The position numbers were made by a program, and so were the translations under genes. A stretch of DNA of 64,000 nucleotides from Elmis aenea (lineage: Eukaryota > Arthropoda > Insecta > Coleoptera > Elmidae), in the NCBI GenBank assembly GCA_947652605.1, contig OX393576.1:63092966-63156965 (forward strand), in the 5' to 3' direction. This document shows, one piece after another, positions 32,849-48,100 of the stretch (its first letter is position 1; each line of letters opens with the position of its first letter). Below the pieces are notes generated by a model. That model saw only the letters and a program-made list of their open reading frames with translations. It was not told the DNA's origin and searched no databases.

Positions 32849-33133
32849 TTACGTAACGTTTTTTAAGATCCATGGGACGAATTTTGATATCCTAGTACAA
32901 ACTCCGGGAAGGTTTGCTTCTGCACATCCTATTCCCCAGGAAATGATACCCGCCAGGAAGTACCGGCCGTCCTTTCCGCGCACTTGCAGCGGTCCGCCGG
33001 AGTCGCCTTGACATGAGTCTTGGCCACCGGTTTCGTGTCCCGCACACAGGAAGATGTCGGGTATAAACTCATGTCTTCCAGCACGTAAAAACATGCTTTT
33101 GCAACGATCGTTACTCACTATAGGAACTTGAAC
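32849..33133 (-). CDS. flz-like: filzig-like exon 8: catalytic Ser and stop
   Basis: Acceptor GTTTACAG ending at 33134. It encodes residues 480-573, with D518, S524 in DSCQGDSGGP, the IISWGIGCA pocket wall and LPGVCTRISKFVPWI. The stop TAA is at 32851-32849. There is no C-terminal extension or anchor. Confidence 0.9.
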   Translation of the reverse strand, partial: VQVPIVSNDRCKSMFLRAGRHEFIPDIFLCAGHETGGQDSCQGDSGGPLQVRGKDGRYFLAGIISWGIGCAEANLPGVCTRISKFVPWILKNVT

Positions 33134-36100
33134 CTGTAAACAGTATAAAAATGTTGAATTGAGATTAAAAATTTCGTTTAGGTTATAGAAATTGCGTGCA
33201 AGTGTTTAACAGGGTGGTCCAAAATCGATGGGATTACATGGGTATCTCGCTTAATATTCAAGATAGAGAAACAATTAAATCACCAAAAATATACATACAG
33301 TGTTTAAGACAAGCTCAGAACCGTTTTCAAAAATTTTCTTTCAATTCCGGTTTTTGAGTTATTAGAAAAAAAATCTTTTTTGGTCCTATTAATATGACAC
33401 ATTAATATTTCTGTTATTGTTGTAAATATCGAAAAACTTCATGAAGATTATTTTAGATATTTTCATGTAGAATTCGATTACACTAAAAAAAATTGTACGC
33501 TCGCCGTTAAAAAGTTATGACACAAACTTACCTTTTTTGAAATAGAAGCTATAGTTGGCTATGACTTATTTAAATTCCCTATTTTTTTCTTATTCCAAAT
33601 ATATAAGGGTTGATGTAGTTATTTTCAATAATACGTTATTTACCTACAAAGGTTTTTTAGTTTGCTTTTTTTTTTTTAAATATAGTAGGTTGTGAAAACA
33701 AAAACAAAACAAGGTGTAAAACCTTTTAAAACTCATGTGGTACAAGTTACGAAGGCATTGTAATTTGCTTTTGTGATAAACATTATAAATACTTGAACAT
33801 AAGATAAACTACAATAAACTATATAACTGCTGATTCCGGCTATATTGTTGTTTTCTTATTTTCAAATATGTATTTATAATGTTTATCACAACAACAGACT
33901 TGTACCTTGTACCAAATGAGTTTTAAAAGGTTGTACACCTTGTTTTGTTTTGTTTTCACAGCCTAGATCCTACTATAATTTTCTTAAAAAAAAAAAAAAA
34001 AAAACCTTCGTAACTTACGTATTATTAAGCGTTGTCGCAGCGTAAATGTCAAAATGAATTACACCCGTCAATTCCATCCAATATGAACATTAACAAACTA
34101 TAGCAACTACCAAAATGAATCGTTTTATATTGGAATATTTTTGATGGTTCATATCTACTTATTTTATTTTTTACTCAAAAACTGTAGGTTTTACGAGAAA
34201 AACTAAAGAATAAAAAAGTTTTTAAATGATACAAGCTTTAAAAAAAAATTACTAAGGGAAACCTTTTAATAAGTATAAAACATCTGCCAAATAATATCAT
34301 TCTCCTACATTCATCCAAATTTGAGAAATAAAATAAAAACCTAATTTTGCCGCTCCCTTTTAGGGGGGTATAATTCCGAAAGGAGACGTCTGAGGAAAAA
34401 AATTTAAAGGAAAACCCCACCTTAATTTTTGTAAAGGAGTCACCTCCCAAATTTTTTCGCAATATTTAGGAAACACCCTGTATATTTGAAATAAGAAAAA
34501 CTAAGGAATTTAAATGTCTTAGCCAATTATAGCTTCCATTTAAAAAAGAAAAGTTTGTGTCATAACTTCTTAACGGCGAGCGTATTTTTTTAGTGTTATC
34601 GAATTCTACATAAAAACATCTAAAAATCATCTTCATACATTTTTTCGATATTTACAACAATAACGGATATATGACACATTATTAATATAACAGAAAAACA
34701 CTTCTTTTCTAATAATTTAAAAACCGTAAATGATAAAATATTTTTGAAGACGGTTCTGAGTTTGTCTCAAAAACCTGCACATTTTTGGTGATTTAATCGT
34801 TTCTCTATCTAAAATATTAAGCGAGATACCCATGCAATCCCATCGAATTTAGACCACCCTGAACAAATTTAAATTGATAAATTTTTCGAAACTTTTAGAC
34901 TTAGGCGTGACTGCTTATGCAATTAATGTCTGAAGTTAATTTCCAAGTAAATAAAATCTTAATTAGAATAAAAACGCACCTCCTGCAAGACTGAGGGTAA
35001 AGTTCCACCCTCGCTTAGGCGTCCCCATCCTGTAACCGTGGCGTTTTCTCCAATAAGGAGATCATCAGACGCCGGGAGACAAATCGGTGAGATATGCGGT
35101 GCAAATTCCAATGATTTGTCAAGCCGCACGAGCGCTAGATCGTATTCGTATGTAAAGAAATTATATTTCGGGTGCACGATTTTTTTTGCTACCCCTCTTT
35201 CGACGTACGGTAGTTCCTCTTGAACGTTTGAGAAGTCGTATTCGCCGACTCGGATTCGTATCTGGGAAGTTAACAAACTGAAACAAATAGTAGTGGATTA
35301 GGACTGGAAGCTCTCGTGTAACTAAATAAGCAATTCCAATTAAACTTTTGATTGTAAACCTATCACAAACGGTTGTCGTAAATTCTTTCGCAAATCAAAA
35401 TGTAAGTAGATAAACTCGCAAGGAAAGGAATAGCTCAACTTGTAGTCTTTGTAATTTTTTAATTATTTGTAAAATTTTTAAATCTAAATTTGACAATTTT
35501 TAGGACAGATAATTGTTACTTAGATGTAAACAATGTGTTTATGCATTTTTAGAATATTCAAGTTATTAATACAAACAAGATTAATTTAAAACAAAACACA
35601 GCCAAATGTGTAAATAAAATACAAAGTAAAGTTAAGACAAAAATTGTGTTAATAACCAGGGCCGGCGCAAGTATCTGACGCCCCTAAGCAAAGAAAATTT
35701 GGGCGCCCCTATACATTATCGTGTAATATATTTTTGGGAAAAACCAAAACGTCCACTAGCAAATGAACAAATTTTAACGCGCGTAATTACCCCCCTAGTC
35801 CCCCCTTGCGTTCGCCATTGGTTCCTGATACATCGTATAGCGATTGTACGTTTCTATAAGTTTTAATTAAAAAAACTTCTTTCTGAACTTGCTACCGATA
35901 CTGACGATGTCACAAAAATTCTCAGAACAATAAACACATTTGGAACATTATTTTCCAAATAATTTTTACGTCCATCTAACAAGACATATATTGTAAAAGT
36001 ATTTTTTAATTCGCCTTGCTATTATTTGTAATTCACTACATAAACATGTCCGTCAGCAGCTCTCAAAATATCATGTTTTAAATTATTTTACAATGTCAAA

Positions 36101-39100
36101 CATGTTTTAAGCAGTTGTGCTGAAGTTTTTTTTTTAAATTCATATACAGGTGTTTAAGAGAAAACCAATTTTTAAAAAATTGTAGGTGTATGCTTAAATT
36201 TTTGATCAACACACGCAATTGCTTTATCAATAATTAAAAAATAAAAGTCTACCTCAATTTTTGTTTAAAATTTGTTATGATTTCATCCTCTGCTTCCTAC
36301 TTTTTTTTTTTAAGTCGACTCTGTCATGTTCAATATGCATTACACCTTAGACCTCAGCTATGTTTCCAGCATCTGTTAACATTTTTTCAAATTCTTATTT
36401 CTTTTTTTTTAGTAAGTAGTATATTGGCGCCCTTAGGCAATCGCCTAGAGTCACCTTATTGTAAAACCGGCCCTGATAATAACAAAAAAATATAAGCATA
36501 ATAGCATTTCCATAAGAGATCCTTAAAAAAAAAAGATAAAACATTTTTAATTAAACTTATTTATATCTTTTTTTGGCTACTTACTTTAGTTCAAAAATTT
36601 TTCGTCATTCCCCGTCAAAACAAACGAAAAGACTTAAGGCCCCGATTTTTTAAACAATGTCTCTAGCAAAAACGGTTTGTCTCTGAACGCCAAAAACATC
36701 TCTAATCACAAAAAAATTTATAAATTTGTTGATTTTGATCGGATCTTCTTATAAGATCTGGTCTTAAAATGAAGTGGGAAGAGGGGCGCTTCTTGTGGTG
36801 TCAAAAATTTGGGGCCGCGATTTTTTTGAACCCGTTTTATTTAAGGTTTCTTGCAAAAACCGTTTGTTTGTGGTCGCGATGAGCATTCTAGTTACGGAAA
36901 AATTTATAACTTTGTTGCGTTTTATCCGATCGTCTTAAACTTGGTCTCAAAATAAAGTTAAGAGAGAGATGCTTCTTGTGGTGTCAAAATCTTAAGGCCC
37001 CAATTTTCTCTGAACACGGTTTATTTACGGTCTTCTGCAAAAACGGTTCGTCACCGATCGCGGACAGCATCTCTTGTCACAAAAATAATCTTTTACTTTT
37101 TAAATATTTCATGATTTTTTAAATTGTATTTGGATGAATAACTGATACTTAGTCTGTGAATAACGTAAGCATAAAGTTTCAAGTCAATTGAATTGCTTAG
37201 GAAAAAACTTTGGATGTTGTTTTCGAAAAAAGAGCAACAATCCAAGACTGTACAGGGTGGGTTTTTTGAAATTTGTTTAAAATAAAAGTTAACTGATAGC
37301 TTAGGTCAGTGTTATAAAATTTATGGAACTAACTATAATTTTTACTAACACATCATACTTTAAAAAAAACTATAATATCTCGACAAGCGCAAAAATTCTC
37401 ATTCCGACAAATGCAATAATTCACACAATCTGGAATTTATCACCTTATCTAGACATTGTGAGTGCTTTTTCGCACAAATTTAAGAAAGGTCTGCTATAAT
37501 ATACTTACTCATCGACACAATGGCCTGCTGTTGCAATCCAATTTTCGTTCAATACGGCTCCACCACATCTGTGTGTACTTGAAAAGCCAAAAAACGATGT
37601 CCTTCGAACGGAAACCTTTTAAAAATATTATAATTGCTCAATTATACTGTCGCGTTGTAAAACTTTATAAATAACAAGGAATTTAACTGTTATGTTTATG
37701 GTGGCGGATGTACATATTAGCACAATTGCAATTATTCAAAAAACACATGATTCATTTGCACTTTCGAAATGAATTACTGTTTTCTCGCATTTATATTTAA
37801 ATTATGTGAGTTGTAAAGCAAATAAAAGGTATTTAAAAATATCGAAAGTTTTCTACAAGAAAGATATATTACAAATTTACTCAGAACCTATTAAGTCGAA
37901 AGTGGTAGTATGTAATACATATTAAGCGCCAAAGTTTGTGGAATTGAATTAATTTACAGTTTGTCTTCAAAAGTTGTTAGTTAAGTTTACAGCATAAGAA
38001 GTAAAATAGGAACCTGGAATACGTTAAGTTCGTTTCATTACTACGAACGTTCATATAAACTTATACATACAAGTTCGTTTGAATGTAAATTTGAAAATTT
38101 AATTTAAATCGCAATGAAGCTCAATTTCAAAGTAATCAATATAATTTCTGGTTAATACAGGGTGTTTCAATTTTCCATAAGACACTATTGCTTTCTCCGT
38201 TAATAATAAAATTACAAGGTTGGTTAAGTGGGATAAAAGTTAGCTATTTAGGAGTGTATTTTAAACACGATTTTGTTTTGTTTATAATTTCCATGGCTTG
38301 CGTGATATAATGAAAAAACCGAAATAGATCAAAATTTTTAAACTCAAATATATATATATTGCTAATACACAAAAATGGTAAAGGAAAACATTTTGCTATA
38401 TTTTATTTGCTTTAAAATGGTTATAGTCAAATTTTTATTCATAAATAACTTTGCGAGATATTTGATCAAACTACTTTTTTTTTAAATGGCAGTCTTAGTA
38501 GGTGGTGACTTGGATATAAAGATGTTTTCTCTCTTTGCAATGATACAATAGTTTATATGCTTATTTACAAAAATAAGCAAAATTACTAAAAAAATGCGAA
38601 AACTAAGATAAAAATCAACGTTGCCTAGTAAAAAACAATAACCGACTTCAATTGTTTTGTTTCGACCCTTCCTAGTCTATCTCGTCACTGTTTAGTTTAG
38701 ACGGTAAATATCTCGTACGGTAATTTATAAACAAAAATTTTACTGTCACCATTTTATAGCAAACAAAATCTAGCAATTTTTTCCCCTTATTTTTTTGTAT
38801 TATAAATGATAGCGGAGATATTTGAGTTTAAAAATTTTAATCGATTTCGGTTTTTTCGTTATATTACGTAAGCCATGGAATTTTTAAACAAAGCAATATC
38901 TTGTTTAAAATACACTCCTAAACAGCTAAGTTTTATCCCATTTAACCAACCTTGTATTTTCATTATTTACGGAGATAAGAATAGTGCCACATGGAAAAGC
39001 GAAACACCCTGTATATGAGGTCCTTATGGGAACAGACAAATGAGATAAATAAAGGTTATGGATGTGAAGTTATTACAGTTGTGATAAAGTGTAGTAAAAA

Positions 39101-42100
39101 CATTGGAGTAGCAACCATCTGTAATTTTTTATCTCACCTGCCAGGGCCAGCGTCCAAATGGAGCATTTTTGCCGCCAACTATCCTTGTTTGAGCTTGAGG
39201 AAAAAGTATAGGTGATCCACAACCTATATCAAAATTATCACAATGAATATCCAGAATTGTTAACATCAAAACTAAGTAATGTGTAGATTAGTTCATACAC
39301 TAAAATCTGCATAAAGATGATAATTTATTTAAATCCAATTAAAAACCCATGGTTTTGCCTTTAATGGTGTAGTTTTCTCAATACACTGTTAGGATTTTCA
39401 AAAGGTTATTACTACTTAATATTTTCGAACCTTATACATACAGTTTACGAGACTAGTTAAACTAGAACTAGATATTAAAAGGATAATGGCGAACATCCTG
39501 TATGTTATGAAAGTTTAAATAAAAGGCGTCACACTCCTTTCTCCACCACTTTTAGTGAATAAGATTGTCTATTACTGTTTACTTAAAAAAACTGATCGGC
39601 TTGGAAAATACTATTGCATCCTGTCAACTTGTATCACGAGAATTTTATTTTAGTTTTTTTTGTTTTTGTTTAAAAGTAAATCTTCAAAATGAAAACACGT
39701 GAAAGCTTTGAAGGTAAAACAATGTTCGGGTTGATTAAAAACATCGTACGCTGTTCACATTTTTATTTAAGTATGAGTACTAGAGGGAGCACCGCAACCC
39801 ATTAGGGTTAAAAAAATGGGATATATTTTGAATCGTTTGTTCGGCAAAACCTTGCGCAATGTTCTAATAGCTTTGCCTCCAGACTCATGTACGTATATAG
39901 GTACGCTTGAGAATAATCCTTTCATGACATGCTGACCCGTGGAAAACATTTAATATCGCGCTCGGTCTATTGAATGGAGACGGACGACGAACAGGGAACT
40001 ATTATCGCTTGTTATTCCCAATGTTCCACATCCATGAGTAACTATCTTAGGTTATACAGGGTGTCCCAGATCACATTTCCAGCATGGGGATCTTCCTTAT
40101 TATAAGAAATACAGGTTTGTTTAAATTAGATGAATTATTCCCTAGTATGAGAGGAGCCACAATCAATTTTTAAAAGGACAAAATTCCTCGTGCTTCAGAT
40201 GTTATAGCAAAAATATTAAAATGTTGAATTTGTTTTTGCTCTCGCAACTTTTTTTTGTCTTAATCATTAGATTAATTTTATTTGTACCTTCTAATAATAC
40301 TTTTTAATGGAGGATGTAACTGTTATTTTAGATTTTTTTTATCACATACCATTTTTGAGATATTCTCCCTAATTTCGTTTTATTTATGTGCAGCGAAGTT
40401 GGCTATGGAATAGTTAAATGTGCTTTATTGTTCTCTTTTAAATGAGATATTACTTGCTACATCTATTTTTATAAATAAGTCACAAAATGAAGAAAAATCG
40501 TATTTTACCCATCGCTTATCCAACTGTCTATGAAAATAAAAACAAAAAACAACTTATTAAATGTCAAATGACAATTATTATTTGTGCGGTATCGTTTATT
40601 AGAATTTTATAATATTGTTCTGTAATTCGATAGTATCTTTGTAAAAAATTTGTTATCATATAATTTTGGGCACATTTACAACTATGTAATAACAAATTTT
40701 ATATGTAGAAATCCTGCATTCTTTGCTGTGTAAAAACCGATAATTGCAATTTTCATTTTTGGTTGGTTCTCGAAATAACCATATTCTTTTAAATTTATTT
40801 ACATATTTCTGTAATTACGCACCCTTCGTTGCCATCTCTCGGGATATAGCGCTAAGTATATTCGCTCAGCTTTTACACAGTTTTAATGGTATAGAACAGC
40901 GATTCTTAAGCAGGGGGGCGCGGCCCCCTGGGGAGCCTTGAAAGATTTTAAGGGGAGAAGCGAAAAATAGATAAAAGGTTTTTACTTTTTAAAACATTGA
41001 AATCTTTAAAAAAAATATTTTTGCTCCTTATTCTATGCGAACCATCGGAGAGATATCTTCTTAAATAAATTGTAATATTTTTGTTACTACAAACTAAGGG
41101 GCCACGAAAATATTTTAGGATATTTAAGGGGCCGTGACTACTAAAAGGTTAAGAACCACTGGTATAGAATGTAGCATCTCAAGATGTCAAATTATTCGCT
41201 ATTTTTAAATGTAGCCATCATTATAACAATTACTACAAAGACTATCGACTTACACAACAATAATACAAAATTGTAATAAATGATGCTGCCGGCATATGGT
41301 AACTGATAACTGTCATTTGACATTAATTAATTGGCCCATTAAAAAAAAAACAAATTAGGGCTAATATCTCAAAAATGATAAGTGATAAAAAAACTCTAAA
41401 ATAACAGTTACATTCTCCATTAAAAAATAATTTTAAAAAGTAGTTAATAAAAATGAATAAAATAAAAACGTTATGAGAAAAAAGAAATTCAACATATTCA
41501 TATTTTTGCTATAACATCTGAAACACAAGGAATTTTGTACTTTTAAAAATTGATTGTAGCTCCTCTCACACTTGGAAATAATTCATCTAGTTTATGCAAA
41601 ATTGTATCTCTTCTAATAAGCGAGATTTCCATGCTGGAAATCTAATCTCGGATACCCTGTATACGAGATGAAAATATAATGCTGCATATTTTGTTTTAAA
41701 AGCGCAAGTCTGCTGACTTCAGATCTTGTTATAAATCTCTATGAAATTCTACGTTAAAAGTGAGTAAAACTAGATACATTTTCATACTGATTACAGTTCA
41801 GGCTCTTGAAAATTTAATGTTCCATGAGATTTTTGGAAACATTTAATACGATTAGCCTAAAAATAAATAAATATTTGTTAGAAATTTGTATAAATAAATG
41901 AGTCATGATTTAAAAAAAAAATGAACTAATCGATCAAAACTGTCTCTAAAATTTAGTCAATGAGTATTTAACCCCCTGCCAACATACTTTTTATTTGAGA
42001 TATTAAACACCCGCATTTTGTAAAAATATTGTTCGAAATACGCGTGGCGTAGCATAGAATTCTCATCAAATTCAAGCACAAAGTATAAATTTTCAATTAC

Positions 42101-45100
42101 CAACGAATAAATCACGCTTAGGTAAATTTATTACGACATAAAGTGATTTTTGGTAGGGTTATTTAGCACAAATATTTCGATTACGTTGGTAGTTTTTGCT
42201 CATAAAATTATGTTTTGCCAAGCTAAGCTTTATAAACTGTACAGTTAAACTAAGGAATGTTCGAAGGTTGGTATTAAAATAAATAAAGCACGAAAATTAA
42301 TTAAAAAAGCAAATTTTTTAATGCTCATCGCAAAAGAGAATTACGTTAAAGTGTGAATTTTTGTGAAACGAAAAAAAAAGGTTATTTGCTTAGGTAATGA
42401 CCGGCTTTGGCTTGAATTTAAAAAAAGATAATAAAGTACGTGTTAACTCATAAATTAATCGAGATGTAGGTATTAATTCTTGTTGTGCTTTTGCAATATA
42501 AACTTAAATTATTTAAAATATCGTAGCAATTTTTAATTTCGCCAAAATATTGTTATGAAAACTTGAAGAAATATTGAACATTTTTAGACTTTATCCAAGA
42601 AAGTCTAAAGATATTTCCTTGCTATTCTTACAAGGAAAATTATCTTAAGAGTTTGGACCAATGCATCGGTAGAAACTTCCCTTTAAAATTGGACACACCC
42701 TATACTTTGCTACAGGTTCAATAAAACTCGTGTGATTGTAATAACAGTTCTGAAACACTTACCAACATTTTCTGTTGCAGCTGGTGACACTGAACTGATA
42801 GTCGATGTCGGCATCATGTCAGGTGGCAACGATACATTTTGCGCTGATGTTGTACTTTGCACTGGTGCAGTCGATGTAGTTGTTCTAATAACATAAATTA
42901 CTTAAAAAATCGATTCACAGCTAAATAATGCTCAATGTAATTCACACTATTTACAAAATTACTTTTCTATACCAGAAATCATTTTTCCACATATAAATGC
43001 TTTTTTAACTCAACTGTTAAATGTGCATACTAAAAATGAATAATATAAATATCAGGTAACCAAAAAGTTCGTGCGGTTTTCGATGGTAAACTATACAAAT
43101 TTATTGGAAACCAGTAATACACTATTATACATCAAAATAAAGACGTTTTGCCAACGTAATGCCAATTTTTGTATGCGGTTATTGTAGAAATACATGGATT
43201 TTTAATCAAAAAATTTACGGACTGCATTTGTTAAATCAACTCAAGTTTTGAACTGCCTACGCCTCATACAGTTGTCAAGAGCCAAGAAAAGATGGCGAAA
43301 ATGTCAGGAGAATGAGGGGAGTGTGGTTACGTGTCCCGGGCCAAGTTTAGAAAGTTTTTCCCGGGTCACTCATGCGGTATGAGGTCTGGCATTGTCCTGT
43401 AAGAATGGCACCTTTTTTCGATTGATCAAAGAAGGCTGTTTCTGAAGCTGTTCACAACAGAACACAGCAGTGATGGTTTGACCCGTTTCCAAAAACTCAT
43501 AATGGCCAATTCCGGCTGCTGTCCGCCAAACACGCAATACAATCTTTTTTGGGTGCAAGGAAGCCTTTGGAGTGTGTGGTATTGGATCAGTTGGTGACAG
43601 TCAATAATAAGAATGCTTAGAATCGGAGTACAGTGTCAACTTTTAATCGCAAGTTAACAACCGATCAAGAAAAGATTCATTTTCATTGCGTGATAAGTTT
43701 GCCGGACAAATTGTAAGACGGGCTGCATTTGTTATCATTTGACAATTCATGTGGGACCCATTTGCTTAACTCCCACGTTTTCCCTATCTGGTGAAGGTGC
43801 AAGCGAATGGTTTCATCACTCACGTTGAACGTTTCTGTAAGCTCTAAGCACACGTTGCGCTGGAACTTGCCTCCACAACTTCTTTAATATCGTCGTTGTT
43901 TATGATCTTCGGTCTCCCAGAGCGTGCTTCGTCGGTCAAGCTAAAATCTCCCGAAGGAAATCTCTTCTGTGCTGCGCGATCACTTACAGCATGATCTCCG
44001 AACGCGGTACATATTTTACGTGGCGCCTCAGCAGCTTTGGTGCCGGGTTTGTACTCACAGAGTAAACAACCTCGAATTAGTTTTATTCGTTGCCATTTTA
44101 AATTATTTTTAAATACGAATTAAACAAATTTGAATGAATTGAATGAAAGAGTGATTAATAGTAAAGTAGATGACTATATAAACAAGTGCTATCGATAACA
44201 ACAACTTAAAAAAATATGCATGGCAATCTGTATTAAAAAAACCGCACGATTTTTTTTGGATACCTAATAAAAATGAATCATTTAACTATTTTTAAATTTT
44301 TTTTCAAACACTTGAATCCATTTTTTTGGTTCAGTTAGTAATTACTTAAGTAATTAGGGTTAGTAATATTATTTGCAACTCTTGTTTACTCCTAGTAGGA
44401 CTTTCAGTTTATCCTAAGACAAATGACTTGCTTTTCGCATTTGTTGAGTAAGAACTTTATAAAGAAAGTATAGAATTCGCGTAGATCGAATAACACTGAT
44501 TAAGGGATTTTCTTTTTGCATTAGTAATTCATGGCGTATTCATTTCTAATAATGACCAACTCAAATAGTTAAAAAAAGATCCTTAATACTCGTAACGATT
44601 AAAACCAAGAAACTTTCTTTACTTTCAGCACTATTCGCGGTAAATCGTAGTTTGTAAAGGACCTAACATTATGAAACGATAGAATTTAATCGTTTTCTTC
44701 GATTTTAAAAACACGTTAGCAAGGTCTAAAAGCTAAATTCTGATGCGTCGAAACTTGGTGGAAACTTTTTGATTGGCTTTTCTCCAACTTTTCCAAAATA
44801 TTTAATCGTTCCATTGAATGTATAAAGTTATAGACTGCTAATATAAAACTAGTTCCGGACTTTTCCGGAATCCATTAATTTGCTTATATTACAAGTTTAT
44901 TACAAGCAATTTTGTGCAATACAAAATTTTTCAGTTCTTATTTTCAGTATTATACTCTAGCATTGGCGTTTTTTTTTAAATTGTATATTCTGAAGGCGAC
45001 GTTTCGATACACTAAGATATCATCTTCAAGCATTTAATTTGGGAAAATGATTTTAAAATGTAAAGAACTGAATTGAAAGAGGTGTTCATCTTCGGTGAAT

Positions 45101-48100
45101 ACTTGAGCTATTAAAGTGATTTTTATTTATACTAATCTATAACTGGCATCATTTATTTTTATTATTATTTAATATTATAATTAACCAATATCTTTGGTTA
45201 CTTGTTTTGTTTTATTTGTTATATTTTTGAGGCTTATCTGTCTTGCGTATATGTAGCAGTTCCAGGGGCGGACTGGGTGCATAAAACTGACCGGGCAATT
45301 TCTCCAAAATCGGCCCACATAGGTAAAATAAACTTTCGCGATATCGTTTTTATGGCATTGATTGTTTTTGCCCCTCCCCGCGTTTTCGAGATTAAATTTG
45401 CTTAAAGGTTGCCAGTAAGTTATTGGATTCGCATAAGAAAATCACGTATAAAAAATGTACCATAACTTACGCTTTTCAACTTACAATAACGGTGTCGAAA
45501 CCACCCATAGTGTAATTTAGAGATATTACCTGTAGACTGTACAGGGTGGCTTATTTTCGATGCCTATACAGGGTATTTCGGTTATTATCCAAGATAGAAA
45601 AAAACTAAGTACGTACCTAGTCTCGATTTATTTTTTCGAGAGAAATTTATTGCCGTAAAAAGATTGATATCTCTTTTAATTTTCGATATATGTATAGCCA
45701 AAAACCGATTTTTGGCACTTTTCAAAAATGTTAAATATCTCGCTTAAATGAGAAGATAAAGAAAAACTTTAGACATTTTTTGCATCGTTTTTTGTCCTTA
45801 ATAAAATAGCTTTATTGATTTTTTTTTATACTCATACGAATATTGATATATTACACCTAACGTTCTTATTTTAAATAGCAAATTATATATTTTTGAAAAA
45901 TGCAAAAAATAAGCTTTCGATTGATGTCAAAGCCGACTATGGTTGCCATTTAAAATAAGAAAGTTAGGTGTAATATATCAATATTTGTATGGGTTAAAAA
46001 AATTGAACATTGCTATTTTATTAACGATAATAAACTATGCAAAAAATATCTTTTAAGTTTTTCTCTATCTTTTTGTTTAAGCAAGATATTTAACATTTAT
46101 GATATCTTTTTTCATACTCGAAATATATCTAACACCATTTTTGGTGTTTTCAAAAATGTTAAATATCTCGCTTAAACGACTTAAAGTTTTTCTCTATCTT
46201 TTCGTTTAAGCAAGATATTTAACATTTTTGAAAATTGCCAAAAATCGGTTTTTGGCCATATTTCGAAAATTAAAAAAGATATCAAAAACCTGTTTACGGT
46301 AATAAATTTCTCTCGCAAAAGAAATCGAGACTACGTACTTAGTTTTTTTCTACCGAAAATAGGCCACCCTGTACATATTGAAATTTGTATCCAAACAAAT
46401 GTATTTAATAATTAATTATAAATAATTAGAAGATTAAAAATAGCCAAGTAAATATATGTATATTCACAGTCATTTAATTAATTAAGTACATATTAATAAT
46501 ACAAATTTTGGATAATATAATAATAATGCAGTTTAAAAAAATTTTGTGATACGTGTCCAGTCTAACTTCAGCTTATATCACTTATAATTTAACAACGAAA
46601 CTTACTTGGTTAATTAATCATTAATCTGTCTTTAATTTTCACACTGAACAAAAAATAAAGAAACTTGTATTGGTACTATTGGTAGCCTGTAGCCTCCCCA
46701 AATGCTGTCAACAGTCTCAGCAGACATCGACCGTACACCTTAGGGTTTTTTATTTATGCGCTGACGTAAACAGTCACTAAAAAAACCCTAACACCCGGCA
46801 TTTTTTTATTAAGTTGGTAAAATAAAGCTGATTATAGTAGTAGAAAAATTCATTTAGATTTGGAAATGATTTGGTGTTAACGCCACCGACATCGGCCCTT
46901 GAACCCAGCGGCCCACCGGGCATTTGCCCGGTTGCCCGGCGGGCCTGTCCGCCCCTGAGTAGTTCTTATGAAAAATTATGCTCTTTTAGAAATCTTTTTC
47001 AATCGAAATATTATTCGTGTTGACTAAATTCAAAAATCATTAGATATCCCTAATTCGACTTTGTTAAAACTTATTAAAAAAATATGTATTAAATTCTTTA
47101 AACCTTGAAGTAGTAGTCTGTGTAGGCCTTGATGTTTTTGGTCCAAATTTTATCGTACTTTTATAAGTCGTTAATTGTAGCGGTTTCTTTGTTGGCTTAG
47201 GTGGTTTTGGTTTAATACTGGGCTTAGCTTTCGTCCTTGTTATGAATCCTGGCTCCGTAGTAACCTGCCACTGTGAACTGCTCGGTTTAGATCCTGACTG
47301 TATGGAATTGTGATTTAGAGAAGTTATAAACCCGGGTTCAGTAGTAACCTGCCAACCAGGTTTTGTATAAACGTTAACGATCATATTATTTACTGGAGAA
47401 AAGGAGTCTGTACTCATGGGGCGAATACTTTGTCGAGGTGGCTGTGTCGGTCTTCCGTAACTTCCACTTGGTTTTATCATCATAGAAGCTGATATTAGAC
47501 TAGGGCGAGATGTCACCGATGACGCAGGACGAGATTGTGTTGACTGACTTACGTTTGGACGACTAAATCAAACATTAAAAATAAATTAGTCGTAAATTCA
47601 CATTCTTAAATATGAAAGGACGTAACATCACTGCTCTTCTATTTGAGTTCCTCTAACTTTTTACAAAAACACAAATTATGTTTCAAACGAAACTAATTCT
47701 AATTAATTCCAAACTTTATCGCGTTTTGATTAATCTCATAGAAAGTTATCATTAAATCTATAATAATGCCAAATAATTTAAAATTATTAAATACCAAAAA
47801 ATCAGGAGCAATAATTTTGCTTTCTAATATAACAGATGGGAGTTCATAATTAATCTTCGAACCGATTATTTCCTTCAGATTAAAGTTATTGTGACTAGTT
47901 TGCGATTTTTTGTGTAGTTTCTAAACGACCGTCGCGTCGTTTACATTTAAATGACTAATCGCGGACCTTTAGTAACATATGGTTAACCGGCCGTTTGAAG
48001 AAGCATTATCACTTCTAAGTGATTTATGGGAAATATATTTATGTATTATTCAAATGTGTTTAATATTACGTATAAAATCATCAAGCGATAATACAATGCA

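Noticed and set aside
33985..34002. Poly-A tract as the tail of a retrocopy
   Set aside because: It lies inside the interrupted foldback loop without an adjoining processed gene or target duplication; simple slippage is enough to explain it.
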